From Oreocharis arfaki (taxonomy: Eukaryota; Chordata; Aves; Passeriformes; Paramythiidae), in contig VZRR01013053.1 in NCBI GenBank assembly GCA_013398015.1, forward strand, positions 1,178,001 through 1,242,000: 64,000 nt of DNA. Direction: 5' to 3'. The notes under the pieces were generated by a model. The model searched no databases. It was not told the origin of the DNA and saw only the letters and a list, made by a program, of their open reading frames with translations. Below, one piece after another: positions 12,208 through 23,345 of this stretch (within the stretch, counting starts at the first letter, position 1; each line of letters begins with the position of its first letter). The translations under genes and the position numbers were made by a program.

Positions 12208-15065
12208 GTCTAATTTAAGAGTCACTCAATTCACTAAGTCTTCAGACACTGCCTAGCTGCCCTAGGCATTTGGTGGTTAGGCAATTTATTCAAGCTTTCA
12301 AAATATTCTCAAAATGTCTAAGATAATGAAGGTCCTTGAAAAAGTTCCAGCTAGCTTGGAATATATAAACAGAGGTTTCAGAGCAGTAAAATAACACTGC
12401 ATATATTTGCACGTTTGAGACAAAGTACTCTGTGTATACATAAAAATAGACCAGGAAAGGAATAATAGAGATCCTAAATAATCTGAATATTTAGCTGCAC
12501 AGCACATAGCGGATTAGTTCATAGATTATCTCAGGAGCTGAAGAAAATTAAACATAATCTTACTTATATCTAACTTCTTTACATAGAAAGCCTTTGATTC
12601 TCATGTAGATGCGGTCTTTGCCGAATTTACATATATATATGGCTTTATCAGGAGAGCAATATCATAACTGTGATTTGGTTCAAATATACTGAACATTAAT
12701 CAGTGGAGTATGCAATTTACAGAACAGATTACAATGGCCTATCATATGGAAGAATATAATTCACGATTTGAAGAATATTTTCAGAAAGTAATGAATAAAA
12801 AAATAAAAAAAAGAGGTATAATTTATCATTTTTTCTAGTGGAAAAATAATGTTAGTTCCTGAAGTGCTATTTTATGATCTGATTCTATATGACTAGTTTT
12901 GGTAGAATTTTTATTTAATTTAGTCAATAAATAACAAACAAAAAGCAAAAAAATAATCTGTCCAAGAAAACTCCTGTATTTAATTTCATGTTTCTGCTTA
13001 TGTAGAAAGTGGTAGTCCCATGAATATTGCCACAATTCTTCCTAGACAAAATGTTTGGTGTTTTTGCATCACGCAAAAGAATTTACGCTGTCTCACAGCA
13101 TCATACTTCCAAAAATTACCTATCTAATTTTAAGTCTCTCTAAAAGATACTGAAATACTTTCAACAGGGGTGAATGAGCCTTGGATTATGACAAATGGCC
13201 TTAAGACCATCCTCTGCACTGGAGCAGCTTCACTCCAGTAAAGGAAAAATCAGTACAGCCATCTTGGAAAAGAAAATGATGTGAGGGCTTTAGCCATGCA
13301 GTTCTGGGCCAGCTGAAAACTGTTTCATCTCTGAAACTTTTTTGTTAAATTCTATGTATACAGCAAATTCATCTGCAAGAATACTCTGGTATTAAATCAG
13401 AAAAAGTTAGATCTATAACTGCTGCCTATTCTGATCTATAACTTAATGTACTAATTTTTCCATGCATTAGAGATATACCTACCGCTCTCCAAATATTCCA
13501 CTTTTAAAAATGTAATTCAGCAATAACAGGCACTTATTTTCTGAGACTGTTCTGTTTACAGAAAGCTATAAATGGCCTTTAAAGCCTCTTTCTCTGCAGA
13601 CACTCCTACCTGCACACGTTTTACAAACAGAAAAGTAAAATCAAATTTTTTTAGTATTAATTATGAAGTATTGTTACAGGTTTTACAAATAGCAACATTT
13701 CTTGCCACATACAAAGTAAAAGATACAATATCTGAGATTATATAATGAAACTTTCTGCTATTCTGTAAAAGGAGTTTTACACAGAATAAGTATTTAACTT
13801 TTGAATGTTTAAATAGTTTACTTGTTAAACACTTCACATAGCAGCTGCATAGAATCGTGAATAATAGAGATGGAAAAGACATATTGTGTTTGGTTTTTAT
13901 TTATCCTTTGTTCATACAATTTGGTTATTTGTTTTTTAAAAAATAAGTTTTTGGGTTTTTTTGTAGTTTCAAATGACTAGTATTTCAAGTGATGGAATTC
14001 ATGTTACTTTCTACTGGCGACACCCATTGTAGGTGCATCAGCCTTGGAGGCATGAGTCTAACGAATGCCCTCTTTGTACATCCAGAAATGATGTTGGATG
14101 TCTGTTATTCTGGTAGCGTCCCCAAATTAAAGGAGGTTTTCCAGTTTACTAATGGCCTGCCAGTGGAGGTGTCTGGGGTAGTTTGAGACTTTACTAGGTG
14201 ATACTTCCAATACTGCACTAATTACAGAGAAGTATTTAATAACCTCTCATCTCAAAGTATTCTCTAGTCCCAAATGATGTTACTTCGTGGAGCTAAGATT
14301 CTGGTTTGTTTTCATAAGGAGTGCATTTAATCCACAATTTCATTAACTTTTGAGGTGCCAGAATATATATTTATAGCTTTCTCCAGGTTTGTAAATACAG
14401 CTCAGACCCAGTTTTTGGACTCTTAATGATCAAAAACTCTGGTTTCTGGAGTGGCTGTTTTTTCCGATATAAATTAGCTGTATAAAAATATCCTCGATCT
14501 CACAAGTAGCCCAATAATTAGAAGTGATTCTTCGTTTCTCCAAACTTTTTTTCTCCAAATTTGAATTAGAAACTGAATTAGAAAATGATTTTTTAAAAAT
14601 CTATAGAATAATAAAATAATAGAGGGAAAATTTAATACATCTCTTCAGCAAAATATTCTGTTGGTCTCCCATGTTTTGACCAAATTCCCCACTCTGGAAG
14701 TGCTCCAGATGGTTTACACCATAATGTTAGTCAGAATAAGTTATGATCTTAGGTCAAAATCTGTGACTATCAGTTGAGAATCTGCAGTGTGTAAACCAGA
14801 GTATTTCTACCGTTTCTCCTTTCTCATGCATTTTTGGACAGTCACAGGAAGTTTTATTGCATCAGGATTATAAGTATGATTTATTTCCTCTTGGTGTCTG
14901 GCAGATTGACTCTCAGCATGGAAATGATTTCCTGGGAAGCTCAAAAAGTCGATTGAACCATTGCTGAGAACCGACAAAGTAAGGAATAGAGTTGCTCTTT
15001 TTGGCAGGGCACTACATATTCAACATTAATAAGGCCTGTTTCACGTTGGTCAGCAGCACGAAAGA
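12208..15065. other. AT-rich non-coding DNA, no gene seen
   Basis: No supported gene, repeat or RNA. The sequence is strongly AT-rich and the open frames in it are short and isolated. Confidence 0.6.
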
Positions 15066-15070
15066 TGGGG

Positions 15071-15463
15071 TTAGGAACACAAAGCAGTCAGTGAATCAAA
15101 AGCATCGATGTCTTGTCTTCCAGCTGCTCTCTCTTTGTTGAAGCAGTGACAAAAGACAACACTTAGACCACTCTGAACCTCACACCTGTGTGGTCCAGAA
15201 GCCCACGACTTCCCTCTCTCATCGTGGCAGTGCCTGCTTCCACACCACCGTGGTAGCCCCTGCAGGTGCGCTTCCACCCGGGCCTGGTGTGGGCAAGCGC
15301 AGGCAGCCAGTCCATGAAAGTGGCACTGCAGCGGGCACATGGGAGCCCTGCTTGTCCCAGGCATTGTCTCCTGTGTGTACACAGCACTACCTTTAGCTTG
15401 CAGGACAATATGATTCGACCAAGTTGCTAATTTTGATGAGCCGTAAAAGCTGCTGCAAGTCAA
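15071..15463. other. GC-rich patch of unknown nature with overlapping open frames
   Basis: About 400 bp that is clearly richer in G+C than its surroundings, most so at 15200-15360, with several CpG dinucleotides. A 130-codon frame is open across it on the minus strand. It starts with TTG, and the first ATG comes about a quarter of the way in. An 81-codon minus-strand frame and a 68-codon plus-strand frame overlap it. I recognise no domain in any of them. On the + strand a long polypyrimidine tract ending in CAG (about 15497-15528) follows, resembling a splice acceptor. It could be an old exon, a decayed repeat, or a GC-rich regulatory patch; I cannot decide. Confidence 0.35.
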
Positions 15464-15828
15464 AGCACTGTTTCAACTGCCTGACTGTGACTGATCTTTT
15501 CTTCTTTTTTTTTTCTTTTTTTTTTCAGGCAAATTTTAAAATTAGAATTATGCGGGAATCTGGCTGATAGGCTGTCTTACTGAGCTTGTTCTCCCTTTTC
15601 TTTCAGAGTATGCAAATTTTACACATCTGTTTACATATAAAGAGTGTACACAAAGTAGGTGTTTATATTTCAGAACATTAATGATCATGCTATCTCTTTG
15701 TATTTCTTTTGTACTTTATCCTCAGAATCAGTTCAAAAGAATTTTAATGGGAAAACTGAATGTAAAAAATTCTACAGAGAAAATTACCTAAACATTTTGT
15801 AAGCTCGTTTATCCTTTTCACAGACCCA

Positions 15829-15863
15829 GTTACCATAACAACTTGAACTGTCACTATAGCAAT
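15829..15863 (+). promoter_or_regulatory. Pair of X-box-like (RFX-type) motifs
   Basis: GTTACCATAACAAC (15829-15842) and GTCACTATAGCAAT (15850-15863) both resemble the RFX-factor X-box, GTTGCCATGGCAAC, with several mismatches each. Their starts are 21 bases apart, about two helical turns. Binding is an inference from the resemblance. Confidence 0.25.
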
Positions 15864-18800
15864 ATTCTTTTATTATGAAACACAGTTGGTTTTGGTTTTT
15901 TTTTGTATGCAAGGTATTTTCATAAGTATCTAGACCTGCAAAATTAAAATTATTTAAAACATTTTCTGGAATGTATTTTGCAGTTTCATGGGACAGTATA
16001 TGCAGGGGATAATTTTGAGAAAAAATAGTTAGATTTCTATTTAGAAAAAAACAAAAAGCTTCTCCTGAGAATTAAATGAAATTTTACATACTTATATTGT
16101 GAGGTCTTTACTATCTCCCTACAAATTTGTTTTTCTACTCCCTTAATTTGTTGGCTTATGAAAAACAGAAAATGTAAAGATATTTTTAAAAGCTTATTTT
16201 TGCTACTTACATGTTTTTCTTCTCACCTTTATAAGAGTAATAAGTGTTACTTGAAAGCTGATAATTTCTTTTTATATATGTAAGAACCTAAGGATCAAAA
16301 AAAAGTAAGTGTTTAAAAATACCTTCAGTTTAAAAAACAAACCAACACTATAGTAAAATAGCAATATATTGATTTAATTGATGGAAATAATAGAATATAC
16401 ATTATTTCATATCATATGTAATTTATAAATATTAACAATTTTCCCTTTCTTATGCTGCTTCTGTATGTTCTGAGAGAAAAGTCTAAATTTTCTGGATCCA
16501 AACAATGCATTGTAAGTATATTTTATTTTTCTGCTGGCTTCTGTTTACTTCTTCCATTGCAGTTTCCTAATTTCTTTCCCTTCGTGAAATTTTGTCTTAC
16601 TTCTTTTGTATAATGAGAAGCTGGTTCTCAGCTCTCACACTAGGTCTCCAAGGGTAGAAGACTGTATTCTAAAGAGAACCTTGGCAGATAAATCAAAGAA
16701 GTTAAGAGTTAGGTTCTATAGAGCAAGCTGTGTTTTTAAAAACAGACAAAAACATAAAAAAAACCCACCTGGAACAATAGAACTGAAGTTTTTAGAGACA
16801 TGCTGTTTTTAAGCAAGGTATTTAAAATAATTTATAGATAAACTCCATCAGGATTCTAGTGTTTGTTAAAAAGAAAATTGGATCAGGAGGTCAATGACGC
16901 AAATTAGATATTTTCATTTCATCGGGTCTGATTGCATTTCTAATATCTATTGCTAGATTCATCTTTTCCCTACAGGTGTGCCCTGCCTGAGGGCCACTTA
17001 TTTTGAAGACTCTGTCCTCAGGTGAGAGAAGTGGAGAACTACACACGTTTCCCCATGTTATGACCTGCCCCTGAAGGCAAGGGTAACTCAAGTTTTGTTA
17101 ATAGATCCTCTGGGGCAAGTTAGAGTGAAACAGCAGTGAATGATCAGTGTTTATAAATTTTTTATTTTAGAACAATTTGGTTGCAATGGAAACAAGGTAT
17201 GTAGCCATTTTGTTTTTTATCTATAGGAATACAGCAATATGAAAGCCTAAAAATAACACTAAGACAGTGTGTAAGGAAAAGAAAGAAAGAAAGAGAAAGC
17301 AAGCTAGTGTCTATACAGCAGATATACTCTTGTACTCTTTTCTGTAAGAATAGAAAAATATCACCACCTGGAGATCCAGTGACGAGACTTGATTGTTGCA
17401 ATATTGATGTCTGTTCATCAAAGTGCTGGTCACTGTCCTGATCCTTCGGGGTGGGGAAAGCCCACCAAACACAGAATTCAGTGGTTAATGTAAGTTCAGG
17501 TTTACATGGGAATGTCCAAGTACCTCCCCAAAGGAGGAGTTCTATGCCGTCTGTTCCAACGCTGTGGATCTGTTACAATGCTCTGATCATGCACAATCCT
17601 CTGGTGAGAAACTTTAGGGTCAAAAACTTCTTTAGAAGGCAGTGTAATTAAACTATGTTGTAAGATGGAATTTGAGACAATTTGACGTTTGGTGTTTGGA
17701 ATTTTGTACTTGAACTGCTGGAAAACTCAGCCAAGTCCTGATACAGGTGTTTTCCTTCCTAGTTTTAGTGATTACAGCTAGGTTAGAAGGTTGGTAAGTG
17801 GCTAGAAGTTAGAAGTGTTGGTAACTTTTCTGTGACATGATGTAGAGACTGCAGGATATCTTTGTTCTGATGTAAACAGTGTTTAACAAGTGCAGTATCT
17901 CAATATTGAAGTTTTCTGGTACTGAACATTTAGATGACATTTGCTGCTTCAGCACAGCCAAAGCTGTATCCTCTGTAATGAAGCCACTAAGCTTGTTCAT
18001 TTATGTCTTGTTCATATGCAACTCTTTTCTTGGATTTGTGTGGAAAACTACCATCATTCATCAGACACTCTTTATCTGAGCGAATTTCCACTTCTCTTAC
18101 TATGAATGTATTGACCTATGCATATGTAACAGTGTGAAGCATGCTGGAGGTCATTTTTTAATGCATTTTAATGCCGTAATTGCAAAATCTACGAGAGTGT
18201 TCATTTTCTAGAAAGAAGGCCTATAAAGTAAATGTGTCAGGAAGGGTTTCCAAATTACATTCAGTTATTTTCTGTTCACACATTTAGCTTTTTTTTTCAC
18301 ATTGTACAGTCTTTTAAAAAATATTCACACTTTCAGTAATTGCATCGATAAAGCACCAAAAGGACTTCCAGTACTGTGTTTTGCTATTTTTCATTTTCAT
18401 CTTACCATTATTATCTCATTTCTCATTGCTGTCTAGTCTGACACTATGTAATAGGTCTTTAGGACAGAGTGGAAGCTTTCAAGTAGGTATGAGACCATTT
18501 TTATTCATAGTATTTATCTCTATAAGAGTGTATCTGCTGTACAGACACTGGCAGTATGTGTGCATAACACATTATTAGTTATATATATAGAAATTCACAG
18601 TGGACATAACACCCAGTGTCTATATAGTGTTCTATACCTACAGAACATCGTAGATAAACTCCTGGAGCAGTACTATAGTTGCAAATTTATGGTCACAACA
18701 CAAACACTCTGAAGCAGTTACACTGATAGATCTTAGTTTTAATAATGTGAAAATTCATCTTTTAAATGTTGAGAGCAAAAGGTCAACAGTAACTTTTCTT

Positions 18801-20565
18801 TTTTTTACTACCTTTTCTGGACCTTAAATGTAAGAGAGGTATTAAGTCTTTAGTTTTAATGTTTACATTAGGGAGTATGCTACATTCAACAAGGGTTTAA
18901 GTAGTGTATATCTGTAAAATATTTTTATGCCTTGAAAGGGCCTGGATCATATTCAGTGTCAGTTACTCATATCCAGGAATATTTCTTTTTGTTACTGGAA
19001 AAAATGAGGGAGTTCTTACAGCAACAAAAATTAATTTACCTAATAAATTACAGGAAAAATCAGGTCACCTCTATAAGATAAAACTCTGATACTAGTGTGA
19101 AGTCTGTACAGATCTGTGGTTTACTCCCAGTTTTGTCTTGTGCCCAAGCTGTTGGAATACAGAATTGTGCTTACAATGCTGTAGGGGAAAATTTGTGTGC
19201 AGGAGCCAAAAAGCGCTCCTGCTTGTAGATGCCAAGGAGAGGTAAAACTAGCCCAAGCTTGCCACTCTGTATTTCTTCTGCCCCTGCAGCAACATCAAAT
19301 GATCAATGTCATGCAGAAAATCTCAAACCCTGGAGGGGTTCCTGTACTGGATTTGCAGAGGGTGGTAAGATCTGTAAGTCAGCCTGTGCTCAGGTGGAAC
19401 AGTGTGGCTGCTCTGGATGAAACTAGATGTCATTCTGCTACTAACACAGGTGCCTGGAGGAGGGCTTAGGGCTAATGCTATGCTGTAACCTGCTTTTTAA
19501 CATATGTAGCTCCTAAATTTTCGTGTTTCATGAGTGCAGTGAACATTCATAAGAGAAAGGAGATTGACTTGATTTTTGTGTACTGTCATCTACTTATTCC
19601 CTTAATAATGTTTGTGTGGAAGGAATCTTCTAGGTTCCCCTTTTTACTTCCACATCTTGTTTTGCACTAGGGATACTGTAGCAATGCTGTTTACAAGTCT
19701 GTAATGTCCCTTGCATCTGAAATACTAAAAATGCTAATTAATGAGCTTTCTTTCCAGTCTCATCTTCCTCTTCATTTTTAAGTGTTCTATAAGCCTGCCA
19801 GAACAGTCATGAAGTACTTGTCAAATAGGTGCATTAAGAATTAGCCTGTATTTTCAGGCTCAGTTTAGGAAAAAAAAAAAAGTTTTTCTTTATGTTATGA
19901 ACTTCCTAAATACAGTTAAGTAATTTTTTGGGTCTTGTTTTGCTCTCTTACTATGCCTATTCACAGGCTTCAATGAAAAACCTATTTATAAGTAAGGCTG
20001 TGCAATTAATTCACTACATTCTTTTAAGTGTGAAGGGGAAAATATGCAAGTATGTTGGGCTTTATAGGTAATCGTAGGATTTTTCTACAGATAGAACTAA
20101 ATGGTTGCACCTAAAATGAGTCCCAGATTTAAAGTTCTGAAAATGATGTTTTATCTTGCCGTGCTAGTAGAACGAGAGACCCAGAGCATTAAATTTAGTA
20201 CTATAAAATTCCACTTAGACTTCTGAATTTGAAAATACAGTGCATTACTATTCAAACCTTGATACCAGGATCAGTAGTATGAAGGCAGTAGGTGATTAAT
20301 GACTCCTTAGAAAGACCTTCTACTTGTCCAGGTGGTCTGTGGAAGAGAAGAAAATGTCCCATCACATTACAGATACTACAGTTCTGAGTGTCTTGGGGCA
20401 CTGGTGTCAAAGCCACACATATCCTGGTTTGATCCAGGAGAGTCAATTTTCTTTCTACTAATTGATATGGTACTCTGTTTTAGATTTATTTTTACCTTGT
20501 TGCATTAAAATTGCAATGATGACTCTGTATAATTCATTATCCAAGTTACTGTGAGAGTCATCTTC
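15864..20565. other. AT-rich non-coding DNA, no gene seen
   Basis: Nothing codable was recognised. The stretch contains the GAAA tract listed separately. A GC-richer segment of about 300 bp (19184-19479) is flanked by the 8-mer ATGCTGTA on both sides and is discussed in the findings. Hairpin arms GCAGGAGC/GCTCCTGC lie at 19199-19206 and 19215-19222. Confidence 0.55.
17275..17302. repeat. Short (GAAA)n purine-rich microsatellite
   Basis: A run of GAAA units with one GAGAAA interruption: an ordinary short microsatellite. Confidence 0.85.
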
Positions 20566-20909
20566 TCATAGAATGGTTTGGATTGCAAGGGACCTTAAAG
20601 ATCATCTTATCTCAATGCCCCCAACATGGACAGGGACACCTTCCACTAGGCCAGGTTGCTCTAAGCCCCATCCAACCTGGCCTTGAACATTTCTGGGGAT
20701 GGGGCATCCACTTCTCTGGGCAAGTGGTTCTAGAACGTCACAACCTCATGGTAAAGAATTTCTTCCTAACACCTAATCAGAACCTGCCCTCTGTCAGTTT
20801 AAGGCCATTCCTCCTTGTCCTATCAGTGCCTGCCTATGTCAGAAATCCCTCTCCAGCTTTCTTCTGCAGGCCGAACAACCCCAATTCTCTCAACCTAAAT
20901 TACACTCCA
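20566..20909 (-). mobile_element. CR1 retroposon, antisense on + strand, internally deleted
   Basis: On the + strand this reads as a reversed CR1 3' end. It starts 'tcatagaatggtttgg', then 'gggaccttaaagatcatctt', 'gggacaccttccactagg', 'ccaacctggccttgaacatt' and 'taaagaatttcttcctaa', and finishes in 'gaacaaccccaattctctc'. Sense is therefore on the minus strand. Compared with other CR1 copies, a stretch of very roughly 60-80 bp is missing at about 20863, where 'ctccagctttctt' jumps directly to 'ctgcaggccgaac'. The 122-codon open frame at 20583-20951 is an artefact of this repeat and not a gene. Confidence 0.92.
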
Positions 20910-23124
20910 ATTTTACTTTTCTGTATTTCCCAATCAATTTTTTTAAATTAATTAAGTCACTTCAGTTACTCTTTCTTATGCCAATATAAACTAGTGCACA
21001 ATATGGCCAAGTTTATCCCTTTTGACAATTAAGTGTGTCTACAAGTCTACATTATGTGGTATTTTATTACCTTACTAATTTTTTTTTTTTTTTTAAATAA
21101 TATGTCTGTCCAGATTTCGGCAACTTAAAATAACACTTCTAGAACTACCTTGCTGAATTTAAGAAATTCAGTTTCCCATGTAATAGTGCCCATAGGTGAC
21201 TAACTAAAGATTATCTGAAGATAAAATGATGGAGGACAACTGCTAAGTCCTAAATCCTTTACAGTTATGTAGAAGACCTTCAGCCATCCAAAGCAGCCCT
21301 TTAAGGGGCTAATCTCAAAAAGCATAAGCTTGCCATTGATTTCTGAAGGCAGAGGATATTTGGAAAGGGTGAATAGTCTTAAAATGCTTGTTGAGAATCA
21401 GAGATAAATTAGATTTTAGGGAATGCCTTAGAGGCGGATCATTGTGAGAAGGGATTAGGATGAAAGTTACCTTTTGTGATACTGACATACAAGGAAGAAT
21501 TCATAAAAATAAAATATACTTGAATAATTTTGAATGAATTTGAATAGTACTAAATTGGAAAGAGAGGCATAACAGTAAGAATTTGATACAAATAAACTCT
21601 CAATTTTTCACTGCTCACATCTTTGATTCCTAATGATTCCTAGCTCTATAAAATATAATGAGTAAGTAATGACAGCTCAATTTCATGCTCTTCAGCAGTA
21701 GTATCTGGGTCTTGCTCACAAATGAGAAAGCTTGAAGCCCAAATCATTCCAAAGTTCCCCCTGCAACAGTGATTGTGCATTTGCATTACTGTTCATGTTT
21801 TCTGTTGAGAGCCAGCAACCCATTCAGTGCCTTCTGAAGCACAAGTGTGTTATTTTTAAAAGATTAATGGTTCTGCAGAGTGGTAACATACATAATTAGG
21901 AAGCTTGTATTACCACATTTAACCTGATTCAATGCCCTTCACTTGAAAGAAATGTAGAATTTGGCATTCTAGTTGAGTTCTGTCAAAATATGAACCAAAA
22001 GCAATTTAGTTATAAAAGAAAGTAGAATGAAAGCAAGACCAAAATCAGCTTGATCTAGTTAGAATCAAAGGCACCTTTTCATCAGGTGAGACGGGTGAAA
22101 TTATGAAGAACAGTGATATAATTGTTGAATCTGGAAAAATTAGGAACAGCATCACATAAGAAGGGCTATGGCTAATGGCACCATTTATGACAGGTACTTG
22201 AAAGGTAATGGAGCCTGCAGTGGTTAGCATGGCAATAAGCTAAAGCCAAGCCATTATATTCAAAATACTATGTAACTGTGACCAGCAGGTACCCATAAAT
22301 TCTAAGATTACTGCACAGAATATTTAGAGCTGTCTGAATAGCTGTGTCTTGTTTAACCATTAGAAATACAAAACACAAACACACTAGAGAGCATCAAGTG
22401 TAACTATAACTTTTCTTCATGTTTCTATTTTCTTTGATTAGTGTGATGGCTTTTATTTCCCCATTAATGTTTTATTTTTCCCCACTAAGACTATGTTTAT
22501 ATCTAAATGGTTTGGTCCTGATTATATCTGAAATCAGGAATTGTAAAGGAATACAAATATGATATGGTATGCAGAAGTTTAGCATATTTCATCCAAGAGT
22601 TATGGTTGAAATATGGATTATAACAACTTGCTATAAAATTTGTGTTAATCTTTTTTCTTTTACTACTATTCATTCCTGATACTAATTTTAAGATTGAAAA
22701 GTAATTCAAACAGTGTGAAAAATACTTAGTTCATGTAAAGATTTCAGAGTAGCATATGTATGTGAGGAAAAAGAACGGAGAAAGCATCCTGTGCAAAACC
22801 AGGATGTAATAAGTAAAATACAGATATCATGTGAGGTAAAGTATCTAACAAATTGTAGGGACAATAAATTTGGGGTTAATAATCATGCAGACAAAGTTAC
22901 TAGCTAGTTCTAGAAATTCCAAGGGGAAGTAGCATCTTTCTAAGTAATAGTTCTTTAATAATGTATCTTTAGTAAATTGACAAGAAGCACAAAACAATTT
23001 CTTATGCGGTAATATAAGGATATTGGAAAGATATCAAAAAGAAAATTCCCTTTGAAAAAGGTTTTCCTAGTTTTTATGGGTAAAATAATGATCTTGAAAA
23101 CATAGGTGATTCGTCTCCCCTCTA
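20910..23124. other. AT-rich non-coding DNA, no gene seen
   Basis: No gene or repeat family was recognised between the two CR1 copies. A T-tract lies near 21080-21095. Confidence 0.6.
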
Positions 23125-23345
23125 CTGGTGAGGCATGTTTGGAGTGCTCTCCTAGGTCTGGGCTCCTCACTAGGACAAATTGAAGCCAGTGTAGCAAAGC
23201 ACATGAAGATGATTAAGGTCTTGCAGCACCTTTCATATGACGAAATGCTGAGAGAGCTGGGACTCTTCAGCCTGGAGAAAAAAGGCTCAGGCTTGTCCGT
23301 GTGTACAAATACCTGATGACGAGACGGAGAGGGAAGCAAAGACAA
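23125..23345 (+). mobile_element. CR1 retroposon fragment, sense on + strand
   Basis: A mid-part of CR1 is recognisable: 'tctgggctcctcac' (about 23157-23170), 'aagatgattaaggtcttgcagcac' (about 23206-23229), 'ctgagagagctgggactcttcagcctggag' (23249-23278), and 'tgtacaaatacctga' (about 23302-23316). The usual 3' tail is absent, so this copy is truncated at both ends or broken. Open frames on both strands here derive from the repeat. Confidence 0.85.

Noticed and set aside
20583..20951. 122-codon plus-strand frame as a gene
   Set aside because: It lies almost entirely in an antisense CR1 copy.
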